The notes under the pieces are model-generated. The model searched no databases, was not told the DNA's origin, and saw only the letters and a list, made by a program, of their open reading frames with translations. Source: Leguminivora glycinivorella (Eukaryota > Arthropoda > Insecta > Lepidoptera > Tortricidae). From it: a stretch of DNA of 64,000 nucleotides. The translations under genes and the position numbers were made by a program. How positions within the stretch are numbered: position 1 is the first letter of the stretch; each line of letters begins with the position of its first letter. Below, piece after piece: positions 21,050-31,374 of this stretch. The stretch lies in the NCBI RefSeq assembly GCF_023078275.1, contig NC_062971.1:15748001-15812000 (forward strand), in the 5' to 3' direction.

Positions 21050-22310
21050 AATCAATTTAATGATTCTAACTAACACAAGTCAAAATATATTATATTGAAA
21101 ATATTTCAACTTATGCTATCTCAAAGTACTCAGTCATTGTACTTGAGTGTTTTACTGGGGTAGTTGTCTCAGACTCTCAGGCACTGGATGCCTTGGTATT
21201 TTTTCTTTCATATGTGTAATTTATTTCGGTTTCAATTTAATGATATTTATTGACCGACGTCAATCTACTATTATGACAATTGAAGGCTCAGATAGCATTT
21301 ATCATCTGATCTAAGCGTCATTTAAGCGCACGTTCAACCAGTATAACCGTAATTTACTTCGTGTTTAGGTTATTATCATTAAGCTCATATTTGCAACAAT
21401 TCAATGTTCAGTTTTTTTTTTTTTTTAATTGCTGTTTAACTATGTTTACAACAATTTAATGACCAGATAAATATATCTGCCTTAACCAAGGTATGTTTTT
21501 TTTTCATTTATTTTACATGACAATTAAATGTCCAGATTCAGTAATCTGCTGGTTCCACATATATCTATATTTATCCTCGTAAGGCTAAAGTCATGTCAAA
21601 TTAATGACCAGATACATTTTATCTGCTTTGAATGAGCCGTGCACACTGTACAGGTCAGGTCATTGTTATTCTGTTACCAGTAGGTTTTTTCCATGACAAT
21701 TTAATGTCCAGATTCGGTAATCTGCTGTATTAACTAGCTTAATAACCAGAATTTCTGTTATCCAATTCACACACATGACAATTAAATGTCCAGATTCTGT
21801 AATCTGCTGTTTCCAAATTCGCAATTTAATGCCTTATTTTCAGCCACAAATGGCATAAAATTTCATAGTATTTAGATGCCATTTAAACGGTCGATACTAA
21901 ACAATACAATTGAATGTACAGAGTGCACCTCCATGTGCTGTTTCCAAATTCGCAATTTAATGCCTTATTTTCAGCCACAAATGGCATAAAATTTCATAGT
22001 ACTTAGGTGCCAATTAAATGTTCGATACAATTGAATGTACAGAGTTGCATATCCGTTTAATGCCTCTTTTTTTCTGCCGACTTTACTGGTAAAGTAATTT
22101 AATACTTAGATGGAAACTGCTTATCATAAGTGCTTCAAAAATGTATTTTTTTTTCTATACCGTGTTTTTTTTTCGTTAAATTTGACACGTCGTTAGGTTC
22201 ATTATCAAGAACCATCCTGTATATCACTTTTAGGTATATTTAGCACTTAATGTGAACCCATCTGGTTTTCTGGTTTTTAAGTAATTAAATACTCAGATAA
22301 AACTGCTCGA
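21050..22310. repeat. Field of a recurrent ~35-bp motif (CAATTNAATG...CAGAT...ATCTG)
   Basis: The head CAATTNAATG, or a one-base variant, occurs about 16 times in 1.26 kb (for example 21053, 21232, 21396, 21452, 21520, 21696, 21779, 21822, 21906, 21951, 22012, 22026). In many copies it is followed by a CCAGAT, 4-7 bases and ATCTGCTG, so the tail is itself a small inverted repeat. The clearest copies are at 21515-21551, 21692-21727 and 21773-21809. Distances between copies vary (39, 43, 69, 76, 99, ~120), so it is not a simple tandem array. The head contains AATTAAAT/ATTTAATT homeodomain-type sites. The field lies about 9-10 kb upstream of the NK6 exon. Function is unknown; it could be a decayed minisatellite or a homotypic regulatory cluster. 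Confidence 0.7.
21805..22050. repeat. Tandem duplication, ~131-bp unit, within the motif field
   Basis: The block starting TGCTGTTTCCAAATTCGC is present at 21805 and again at 21936. Both copies contain TTAATGCCTTATTTTCAGCC and GGCATAAAATTTCATAGTA and end with CAATTGAATGTACAGAG. The second copy lacks about 10 bases near its end. Confidence 0.9.
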
Positions 22311-23497
22311 AATCGGCGTTAGGAATGTTTACGTAAGTCAATCCGCGACAAGAGTATTAGTCATGATTTTATGGCATGTTCAATCAATTCAAAAGATTCA
22401 CGTTCAAGTGATAATCTATCTCTAAATAAGTGTTACTTTCCCGACATATGCATAGATCCTTTCATTTGCAGCTGTAGTTCAAATAACCACTTAATGAAGT
22501 CGTGACTTACGTTACTTTTACGTAAATTCACCCCTGTAAGGAAGTATACTTAGGTAAGTATTTATCTAGTTTGTTTTGGTTTTCACCTTACTCTCAAACA
22601 TCGACTAATGCTACCATAGGACATTTAAGTGTGATGGTTGTACAACATTTTATCATTCAAGTAAATGCCTTATTTAGGTAAATAGCTTAACCATTCATAA
22701 ATTTAGCAACATCACATAATTTTGTGTATTAAACCAACCAACAGGTAGATGGTAACTTCACTAATTAAAAATAAATATCATTTCTTTTGGTTGGACGGAA
22801 ATTATTGTAATGATTCCGGGCTGTGATTTATGTAAATAATAAATCAATTTTATAAACCCACTACACATAAACTCAAATAACATTTTGGTACCTAAAAACA
22901 TTTGGCAATCTAGGTAGGTAACCAAACCGTTTACTAGGTAGGTAGGAGCCACACACCGACACCTGTATAGGCATGACAATCTAGGAAGGCTGGCCGTATG
23001 TTGTCAATTGCCTCAAACATTTTATTAATTACATCTATCGGTTACCTGCTTAAGGTTTATATTCGCACGGTTGAAAGAAATAACATTTCATTTATTTTTA
23101 TTTGGGTTTGACTTAATTCTTGAAAAACTGCCGTTATAATCATTTCGCTTTGTAGTATTTAATGAACACTTTCATTTAGCTTCATTACGTTCCGAAACTA
23201 CTAAGAATGCCAGTAATTTAAAACGGCAGGTAACCAAACCTGTTTACAAAAAGATAACGGTGCATCATGGCGCATCGTTACTCGATTTTATAGGTTATGT
23301 TACTTATGTTTCTATCCCATCTTTTCCGAATACTAGATTCACGTGGTAAGTACTTGCTTTTATCCTCGTCGCCACTTGTAATGTCACGCTATTACACTAT
23401 ATACATCGGGTTGGCTCGCCAATACACACCGCACGTCCGTGCTCCATCACACTCGGACACCGACTGCCATATGTACTCGAGACACCTATACACTACA
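22311..23497. other. Intergenic DNA
   Basis: AT-rich sequence with no supportable exon or known repeat. Confidence 0.5.
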
Positions 23498-24046
23498 GTA
23501 CCAGTGTGAGCGAGAAGCCATCTAGTAGCCAAAGTGTCTGTGAGCGTCAAGCTGTAGCGTAGCCGCCAATTAATAATGTTTACAATGGGATTGTTGCGCT
23601 CCGTGCGGCCGGATGTGTGCCCGGCGCGACGCCCGGATGTCGGGTGAGGTACCAGTGTGAGCGAGAAGCCATCTAGTAGCCAAAGTGTCTGTGAGCGTCA
23701 AGCTGTAGCGTAGCCGCCAATTAATAATGTTTACAATGGGATTGTTGCGCTCCGTGCGGCCGGATGTGCGCCCGGCGCGACGCCCGGATGTCGGGTGAGG
23801 TACCAGTGTGAGCGAGAAGCCATCTAGTAGCCAAAGTGTCTGTGAGCGTCAAGCTGTAGCGTAGCCGCCAATTAATAATGTTTACAATGGGATTGTTGCG
23901 CTCCGTGCGGCCGGATGTGTGCCCGGCGGCGCGACGCACGGATGTCGGATGAGGTACCAGTGCGAGCGAGAAGCCATCTAGTAGCCAAAGTGTTTGCGAG
24001 TGTCAAGCTGTAGTGTAGCCGCCAATTAATAATGTTTACAATGGGA
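23498..24046. repeat. 151-bp satellite array 2 (about 3.6 units)
   Basis: The landmark GCCGCCAATTAATAATG is at 23562, 23713, 23864 and 24018: periods 151, 151 and 154. The 154 comes from the 3-bp-expanded variant unit (CCCGGCGGCGCGACGCACGG), which is the last unit in array 1 but the third in array 2. The final unit here has the TGCGAGTGTCAAGCTGTAGT spelling seen in the second unit of array 1. The array ends abruptly after TTTACAATGGGAT. Confidence 0.95.
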
Positions 24047-24734
24047 TGCGTACTTACGTGAACGTTAAAATTAGGTGGACCAAATCCTGCTAAGTTGAGT
24101 TTTAACCTCACCTGTGCATCCAGTAAACGTCATAGTTTTATATAAAATTGACGTTTAAGATTTAAAATGATACTCGCACATGCAAGGTTGTGAAAATTGC
24201 GGTCAACTTAGCTTGGCATGGCACTATGTAATTATTTACTTAGTTTGCAAACTTTTTTACTTTTTTCAAAACATTTTTTTAGATTACTGGGCAACCGCTG
24301 TGAAAATATAGCTATGTAGGTGTATTAAGTTTCTTCCTATAATCGTTTTTTCTATACCTAAACTGAGGCGGTAATAAGTTAGATAAAATTCGAGGCCCAA
24401 AACAGTTAGGCCTCTACGAAATTTTCGGTTCCCAAATAGGTATAGCATGAGTATAGGTACTTTGACATCGGCTACATCATAGTCATAGCGCTACAAATAC
24501 TGCCACAGAAAATGCTATAATAGTACAAGTACAGAAGGCTCACTCCTTTGATATTCACAAAATGCCGCCTTTCTAAACCTAATTAACAAACCTACCTTAA
24601 CAAACGGACCGCACGCGAGCAGCCGACATTGAATTCTATGGCCACGCGCGAAGGTCGTTTGTAGCGCGGCGATAGAATCGCGGAGTGAGCCGCCCCTGAT
24701 GCTGCCTAATGGGTAGATGAGGAATTACGTATTA
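24047..24734. other. Intergenic DNA
   Basis: Nothing coding. A CpG-richer stretch lies at 24605-24700. Confidence 0.45.
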
Positions 24735-24875
24735 TTTTATTTATTTAACCTTTATTGCACAAAAGAAAACCTTAAAGTACAAAAGGCGAACTTAATGCCA
24801 TAATGCATTCTCTACCAGTAAACCTTTAGGCAAGACCTTAAGGCAGAAAAATTGTGGGTGGTGTTACTTTAAAGA
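24735..24875 (-). mobile_element. LINE 3' end, minus orientation
   Basis: TTATTTAACCTTTATTGCAC, then ACTTAATGCCATAATGCATT and CTCTACCAGTAAACCTT match the copy at 40035-40135. Read on the minus strand it ends GTGCAATAAAGGTTAAATAA, a common moth LINE poly(A)-side end. Confidence 0.6.
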
Positions 24876-26174
24876 ACTTCAACAAATAATATACCTATAC
24901 ATACATACATATAAGAGTACTGGAATATACATATGTGACAAAAACAACGATAAGTAACTACTAACCATTATCACTATAGCGATAAATTCAGTTCGCCTGT
25001 AAGAAATCCGCTTTCCAATTCATCCGCTCGCTATTCCGCTGTAACTCGCACCTCGTCCTTACCCCTCGCTCTTCCATTCATCCCCACGTCAATTAGACCA
25101 ACAGTACCAACACCTTTGCTTTGTCGGCCATTATAAACGGTCTATTATATATTATGACCCAAATTAAACAACCACACTCTAAATACTCCCATTTATACAG
25201 TTTTAGACCTTTTACACTTTATAATAAAGGCCCCTGTAACTGCAAAATATTTTCAAAAACCTTTTCACTTTATGGGTAACTTTCAACTCTATTGCGCAGG
25301 ATATAAAGAAATAAGATATAGGTAATGTTGTAATGTTAGTCGTAAATCTGGTTATAACCGGTAGAGATTTCATAGTCGGCTTTTAGGACGATAATGTGTT
25401 TAGAGATTAGTCAGGGGTGCTTTAGAATTTGGTAATTTGTATTACGATACCATTTTAATTGAAAAATAATCATATATGAATCTCTGCATAGAGGAGTCAT
25501 TTAACAAGTATCACAACGATTTTTGTTGGTAAATTTTAACAATTTACGATGTTTTTCATTTACTTACATATTTTGGTCTGAACTGAGGTACGGAAATCCA
25601 TTACCGTTTAATTATCCCAAAAAAGTAATTCAAATAAATTCTCCATTGCATCGATTGCAACTATTACCTCCACAACAAGAATGCTTAAACAACAAAATTG
25701 GCAACATTCTATACGAATTGCGGCTCCACCATATTCGCTGCGAAACTTTAAACAGCTATAAAAAAATCAACCGATATGAAGAATCGAGTAGTGTGACCGC
25801 GCATTCAGATAGAATCATCCCACGGGTGAGCGAGAGAGGTAATCAGGAGCGTCTTTGATTGGCTAAGAGGACGATAGTCCCGCCCCCACCCGACGGTCAC
25901 CCCACGTGTTTTTGCCGAGACGATTTTCAGACACGATAGCGCTCGGACGTGCCCGCGACTGAACAAACTTTTGTAAATTTACGCTTATGGGTTATTTAAG
26001 GGCAGTTTGTCAAGTTTAAATGGTTATTATATCTATTCACAGACTGAGCTAATAAAATGTCCCATGAATCCCATGATAAATATTTAAATAATCTTCAACT
26101 TGGATAACTTATTAAAAGTTATTGGAAACTAACTGGATTAGAACTAATGGGTTTCAATTCTTACAAGAAAACAG
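24876..26174. other. Intergenic DNA
   Basis: No supportable exon. A frame at 25523-25858 (111 residues, plus) lacks known motifs and is AT-biased. A GC-richer block at 25785-25970 contains GTCCCGCCCCCACCCGACGG and may be an old repeat. Confidence 0.4.
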
Positions 26175-26908
26175 ACATCATAATCATAAATCATTTATTT
26201 CTGAGAATATGGTACAGTTTTGGTTAGTAAAATAGGTGTTAGAACAGCATATTCTGCCGGCATGCAACGGCGTAGAAATATTTACATGAGGTTGAAGGGG
26301 AAAATAATGTAACATAAAATTAACATAATCATAATCAACACAATATAAACATTCCAAAATTATTTTATATAGTGCAGCGGTAATATAATATAGTTAACAT
26401 ACTTAATCAGCAAAGTCATTCAAAAAATTCTTGTACCGAGTAAAAACATTTTTGCAGTAGCCACTTATACATTTTTTTTTTCAAATTGGCATGTTGGCAG
26501 GGTTTTGAACTCATCAGGTACATGATCAAATATTTTTATAGCCATATGGTATGCATTTGACTTTGACACTTTCAGCTTTTGCATAGGTTGAAATAGCTGG
26601 AGTGGCCTTCTGCTGGGCCTTTGCTTATTGATTACTTCGATTTTGAGATTTTGGAATATTGGCTTACAATGGGCAAGATGTTCACTACCACTTATAGCTC
26701 TAACACAAGCTTTTTGGGTAACAAATGCTCTTTGGATATCGGTGCTATTACCCCAAATGACTAGTCCGTACCGCAGAATTGAGGCCACATAACCATGATA
26801 GGCAGATAGTGCAGCCTCTTTTAATGCTATAGATCTAAGTCGGCGCAATGCAAAAACAAATCGGTCTAATCTAGAACATACATTTTCAACATGTGTAGAC
26901 CAATTTAA
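26175..26908 (-). pseudogene. CR1/Daphne-like LINE, reverse transcriptase C-terminal part
   Basis: On the minus strand from 26908 the frame reads LNWSTHVENVCSRLDRFVFALRRLR and continues to SILRYGLVIWGNS and QKACVRAISG, the conserved thumb-side region of CR1/Jockey-type reverse transcriptases. After scrambled or deleted sequence it resumes as NAYHMAIKIFDHVPDEFKTL and, after a frame change near 26470, ends in KWLLQKCFYSVQEFF, the typical C-terminal block. The 3' UTR ends near 26180 in ATAAATGATTTATGATTATG. It is the downstream half of one LINE copy; the upstream half is at 27577-27890, separated by a Penelope-like insertion. Confidence 0.82.
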
Positions 26909-27576
26909 TTTTATATTATTAAATTAAAACGGGACTTAATCGCGTAAAACTTACGTTTTATATTTAACCCGACGTTTCGGACATGACATTACGTCCGTGG
27001 TCACGGGTAGACTGGCTGGGTTGTATCAACATCTTCTAGCTGTACGAGTTTTTCGAACTACCCGCACTTGATTGTCATCAGTCACTTTTACGCTAGGGTT
27101 GCCACTCTGCCTACATACAACACTCACGACATCCGATGGTATGGGACGGGAAGTTTTCTCACGTTTACACTTGCCAATCACTGGATTCCACGAAGATGAA
27201 ATCCCTTGCCCTTCATTTTGATTGAAATTACGATGTTTCCTGATTTCAATCGGCTTCACGTACTTTCCTGCTATAGTAAAGACGTTCAGTTGAAAGGACT
27301 TTGGGATTATGCAGTTCAATCCAGTGGTTCGGTCCTGACTCTAGCAAATGCTCGGCAACCGCAGACTTATTTATTTGTTTATTTACTTAGTTATTTATTT
27401 GTTAAGTCCCGTTTTAATTTAATAATATGAGTGAAGATCGTGTTAGTTTAAATCAATTTAATTTTGTTTAGATTTAATTTATGTTACATTTTATATCATT
27501 GACACCAATAATATTATGTGTTTGTATTTTAGGCAAGATGTTAACCATGACGAAATAAAAGGTATTATATTTTAAC
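26909..27576 (-). mobile_element. Penelope-like element fragment inserted in the LINE
   Basis: The minus strand carries the C-terminal GIY-YIG-side region of a Penelope-like retroelement (described separately) between inverted ends: AAATTAAAACGGGACTTAA at about 26921-26939 and its complement TTAAGTCCCGTTTTAATTT at about 27401-27420. The insertion splits the LINE frame between Asn (27577 side) and Trp (26908 side) of the LN-W motif and is bordered on both sides by TTTAAAT/TTTAATT-like sequence, consistent with a short target duplication. Next to the 3' inverted end is a stem-loop plus AAACGTCGGG block (26969-27003) shared with 2681-2735 and 44395-44450. Confidence 0.75.
27026..27352 (-). pseudogene. 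Penelope-like GIY-YIG endonuclease C-terminus
   Basis: On the minus strand 27352 downward reads SAVAEHLLESGPNHWIELHN, then PKVLSTERLYYSRKVREA, where a frameshift plus stop falls. The next frame continues IEIRKHRNFNQNEGQGISSS and WNPVI. The string AEH...H.I...VL..E..Y..RK.REAIEI.KH.NFN...G..IS..W.PV is the C-terminal signature after the GIY-YIG nuclease core in Penelope-like elements. The remaining frame ends at 27026. The reverse transcriptase and the GIY-YIG core are absent, so this is a 5'-truncated dead copy. Confidence 0.8.
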
Positions 27577-27890
27577 ATTTAAATGTTCATCCAAAGTGAT
27601 ACCAAGAAAAGTGGTTGAATTAACAAGTTCTATATTCGAATTATCAATATGTACATTTATATCAGTAATAGTAGAATGTCGAGTTTTGAATCTAATAATT
27701 TTAGTCTTAGTTAAATTTAATTTTAAAGAGTTATTTTCCAACCAGGCAGTCGTGTTACGCAGTTCATTAATCGAAAGTAGTGTCTTTAGACTGAATTTAA
27801 TAACACGTCTGTGCATGAACTTTTATGGGTACCTAATTTTAGATGAGGTTAATTTTATTAAATTAATCCAATAATGGTATAAGTAGGTAC
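27577..27890 (-). pseudogene. CR1/Daphne-like LINE, reverse transcriptase palm-side part
   Basis: The minus strand gives NELRNTTAWLENNSLKLNLT, then KTKIIRF and STTFLGITLDEHLN, the block downstream of the polymerase active site in CR1/Jockey LINEs. It continues directly into LNWSTHVENV at 26908 once the Penelope-like insertion is removed from consideration. There are no catalytic YxDD residues in this piece; the copy is 5'-truncated near 27890. Confidence 0.8.
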
Positions 27891-28037
27891 CTACTCTTTT
27901 TTATATTCATTCGTTTTAGTACTTACATAGTATTCAAAGGCCTTTTGATAAATCCTTAACATAAATCAGAAAACGGCTGTTGTGCACTTGCATATTGTTA
28001 TATATGAAACACCTATATAACATATCTAAGTTCCTAA

Positions 28038-28235
28038 GGCCCACTTGCACCAACCACTTAACTCAGAGTTAGTGGGCTGTCAACTGTCAAACTGCATATA
28101 AAATGATAGGGTAACCCTCGGGTTAACTCTCCATTGTCGTCAACATCTGCCAAATTCCATATAAAATGGTGGGTTAACTCACATGGAATTTGACAGCCCA
28201 CTAACCCTGAGTTTAGTGGTTGGTGCAAATGGGCC
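28038..28235. mobile_element. Foldback MITE (GGCCCACTTGCACC family), full copy
   Basis: The left end GGCCCACTTGCACCAACCAC pairs with GTGGTTGGTGCAAATGGGCC at the right end, and the arms continue with AACTCAGAGTTAGTGGGCTG against CAGCCCACTAACCCTGAGTT. TAA flanks both sides (28035-28037, 28236-28238), again a PIF/Harbinger-type duplication. Shorter copies lie at 33735-33852 and 36817-36905. Confidence 0.8.
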
Positions 28236-28584
28236 TAAAAGTAATGATTTTCAGAAAGAATAGAATTTCTGGATTTAATATACAGAGATATGCACAGAAA
28301 GTTAAATAGTTACTCAGTATTAATAAGGTACTTAAACCGTACCATATATAATAACACTAAAAGGGGCATAACAATTAATCCAGCCATTAAACTAAATAAA
28401 GTCGTTTATTGCATTTGCGATTAAAAGTCCAATCGAGTTAGTTTTTAATCTCCATAAACGCGTATAAATCAATCGTGCGCGCGGCAAACTCAGTTAAACC
28501 CTCCGCCCTAATGATGTGGGGTCCTGCCTCCTGCCCTATGACGCGATGTGAATATTATTTTATATTTCATATTAATATTTAATT

Positions 28585-28709
28585 TGACGACCGATCTGGC
28601 CTAGCGCGTAGTGACCCTGCCTGCTAAGCCGCGGTCCCGGGTTCGAATCCCGGTAAGGGCATTTATTTGTGTGATGAGCACAGATATTTGTTGCCGAGTC
28701 ATGGATGTT
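28585..28709 (+). mobile_element. tRNA-derived SINE, head
   Basis: A Pol III type 2 promoter is visible: A box-like TGGCCTAGCGCG at about 28597 and B box GGTTCGAATCC at 28640-28650. Then comes the SINE body GGGCATTTATTTGTGTGATG and AGCACAGATATTTGTT..GAGTCATGGATG, which I recognise as a widespread moth SINE. The expected tail is missing here and is found at 31375-31495, after the nested insertions. Confidence 0.8.
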
Positions 28710-28951
28710 TGTTCCTCGATATCTCCGTCGTTACTGGACCGATTTTGAATTTTTTTATTTTTATTGAAGGAACTCCTCAAATCTGAAAGGCATACATATG
28801 GTGATTTTTGTGTTTTTAAAGGAACATCATGCATTTACGTACGGAACAGTGACATTTGGTGCAGTGGAACTCCTGATGATGGTCAGATGAAGATACTTAT
28901 TTTTAAGGATTTGTGTTTTTTTGTCCATAATGGCATCACCGTCCATTATGG
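28710..28951. mobile_element. Unnamed repeat (segment X) between SINE head and TIR element
   Basis: This begins TCCTCGATATCTCCGTCG and includes ACTGGACCGATTTTGAATTT and GGAACTCCTGATGATGG. Its continuation GGTATTTCACC is found again at 31364-31374, just before the SINE tail, so it appears to be an insertion in the SINE that was later split by the 2.4-kb TIR element. I cannot name the family. Confidence 0.45.
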
Positions 28952-29454
28952 GGTATTTCGGGTACGTATCACAATGTCTAAAATTAAAAAACCTAACGTT
29001 AAATGACCTACGTTCAAAATACCTAAAATCAAAATACCTAATGTTTTTAATTACCTAAGCAAGTTACACCTACGCACGTATTACCGAAACTTAAAATACC
29101 TATTGGACTAAATACCTAATGTTTGAAATACCAAAAACTATGTCACCTAAATTTTATACACCAACATTTGAAATACCCTATGGTCAAAATACCTAAAATG
29201 ATTAGCCGGTCAAAATACCGAAGTATCTAGTAGGTAGTGTAGGTTCCGCGAGCGTAAAAGAGGGTATATTGAAGTATTCATTTTAAGAATAGTATAGTTA
29301 CGCATAATTTATCTAGGCATATTTTTGTTTGTTCAAATACATGTTGTGCATAAAAGTTTTTCGTCAATGGTTTTTATGGATAACATTGTTTAGTCGAAAT
29401 TTATCTCGCAGAATTTTTATCATAGCTAATACTACTATACTGATGTTGCAGTTA

Positions 29455-30180
29455 TAACCTACCCTAACCTAACCGACATTCGTGCATTCTTAACAAAATA
29501 TTGTATTTCTTGAGGTCGCAGTTCTAACCTAACCTAACCGACTCTCCTGACTGCATTTAGTATGGGTGGTTATTCTGATTTTAAGATATATGCCAAATAC
29601 AATTATGCAAGTCAATGTTTCATAAAAAACGATCGGCGTAAAAAGTATTCTGCGAACTTATTTTCGGACAAAGTAATATTAGTATTATTTTAGATTATGT
29701 CAAATAATTTTTCTGACAAATTAACATTCGTCGAAAATCGATTATGCGAAGTTTGTTATGCGAAAATCGTTTCGGACAATTAAAGGTATGCCAAATAGAG
29801 GGAGCCCGATTGGTTTAAATCCTATATTAGAGTAGGTTTAGGTTAGCTTAGAACTCCGCCCTTACACAACAACTAACGGCTTTTAAAGTAGGTTTAGGTT
29901 AGGTTAGAACTGTGACCACGCGCAAAAACAAACGGTTTACAGATTAGGTTTAGGTGAGGTTAGTAACAGTACTCTGTAAACTGTTTGTTTTTGTGTGTGG
30001 TCACAGGACCACACACAAAAACAAACAGTTTACAGAGTAGGTTTAGGTTAGGTTAGAACTGCGATCACACAGAAAAGAACTGCTTACAGAGTAGGTTTAG
30101 GTTAGGTTAGAACTTCGACCCTACACATCAACGCACGACCTTTAAAATAGGTTTAGGTTAGGTTAGAAGGTTAGGTTAGT
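29455..30180. repeat. TTAGG-rich units (GGTTTAGGTTAGGTTAG) inside the TIR element
   Basis: The word AGGTTTAGGTTAGGTTAGAA or close variants occurs at about 29832, 29888, 29944, 30037, 30091 and 30149, with opposite-strand versions CCTAACCTAACC at 29463 and 29530. Spacing is about 50-95 bases. Between units run TTTACAGAGT and ACACACAAAAACAAAC linkers that also form a local inverted repeat (29976-30034). The unit resembles the insect telomere repeat TTAGG but is interspersed rather than a pure array. Confidence 0.75.
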
Positions 30181-30318
30181 TGTGACCAAACTTAAAAACA
30201 AATAATTTACAAATTGTAAAATTTTAGAAAAATTAACAATTGAAATAGGTTTACAAAATTGAAATAATATTATGCGTGATAAATTTTATTTAATGTAAAA
30301 CAAAATGAAATGAAAAAA

Positions 30319-30860
30319 CCGGCCAAGAGCGTGTCGGGCCACGCTCAGTGTAGGGTTCCGTAGTTTTTCGTATTTTTCTCAAAAACTACTGAACCTATCA
30401 AGTTCAAAACAATTTTCCTAGAAAGTCTTTACAAAGTTCTACTTTGGTGATTTTTTTCATATTTTTTAAACATATGGTTCAAAAGTTAGAGGGGGGGGGA
30501 CGCACTTTTTTTTCCTTTAAGAGCGATTATTTCCGAAACTATTAATATTATCAAAAAATGATCTTAGTAAACCCTTATTCATTTTTAAATACCTATCCAA
30601 CAATATATCACACGTTGGGGTTGGAATGAAAAAAAATATCAGCCCCCACTTTGCATGTAGGGGGGGTACCCTAATAAAACATTTTTTCCCATTTTTTCTT
30701 TTTGCACTTTGTTGGCGTGATTGATATACATATTGGTACCAAATTTCAGCTTTCTAGTGCTTACGGTTACTGAGATTATCCGCGGACGGACGGACGGACG
30801 GACGGACGGACGGACAGACATGGCGAAACTATAAGGGTTCCTAGTTGACTACGGAACCCT
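30319..30860 (-). mobile_element. CCGGCCAAGAGCG-type repeat, copy 1, with (GGAC)n
   Basis: It begins CCGGCCAAGAGCGTGTCGGG and ends CTACGGAACCCT, with internal AGGGTTCCGTAG near the left end giving a partial inverted repeat. It contains a GGAC microsatellite (about 30784-30816). Other copies are at 49344-49877 and 59836-60835. It is inserted in an A-run inside the 2.4-kb TIR element. I know it as an abundant moth repeat of the microsatellite-associated type; the formal name is uncertain. Short minus frames are artefacts of the microsatellite. Confidence 0.8.
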
Positions 30861-31374
30861 AAAAACACAAAACAAAGTACTACGATATAAAATACTTTAT
30901 AAGTATACACTCGGAATAAGTTATCTACGAAGTAAAATTCTACGGTTTAATTTGACTTGTATCGATCATTCTACGATATGAACTGTCGATGAAATGAAAT
31001 TATTTGAAACGTTGTCTTTGAAATAATATTCGATTAATTGTCTGTCGACGATTCAAGGGTAAACCGGTTATTTAAGCCCCATTTATTAGGCATTTTTGCT
31101 TTTCGGATTTAATCATTAGGTATTTCGATTTTAGGTATTTTGAACGTAGGTCATTTAACGTTAGTTTTTTTAATTTTAGGTATTTTGAACGTAGGTCATT
31201 TAACGTTAGTTTTTTTATTTTAGACATTATAATATGCAACTTTTTAAACTTTAGGTATTTTGAATTTCGGTCGAAACACCATTATGTATTTTGATTTTAG
31301 GTATTTTGAACGTAGGTCATTTAACGTTAGGTTTTTTAACTGTAGACATTGTGATACGTACCCGGTATTTCACC

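Larger units (their letters stand above)
28960..31363. mobile_element. 2.4-kb non-autonomous TIR element, 8-bp target duplication
   Basis: The ends are inverted repeats of about 90 bp, starting GGGTACGTATCACAATGTCT and continuing with CCTAACGTTAAATGACCTAC. GGTATTTC flanks both ends (28952-28959, 31364-31371), an 8-bp duplication as made by hAT or P-type transposases. The interior has no transposase frame. It contains iterated phrases (TACCTAAAATCAAAATACC; its complement near the right end), a set of TTAGG-like units (29832-30180) and a later inserted repeat (30319-30860). Superfamily assignment rests on duplication length only. Confidence 0.8.

Noticed and set aside
24895..24915. CRISPR-like or direct repeat array in ATACATACATA
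   Set aside because: It is a short simple repeat; no spaced repeats exist anywhere in the window.
28585..28665. True tRNA gene at the B box GGTTCGAATCC
   Set aside because: Acceptor arms do not pair and the body continues into a known SINE sequence.
30639..30821. Frame with repeated RPSV units
   Set aside because: It is a translation of the GGAC microsatellite in a repeat element.
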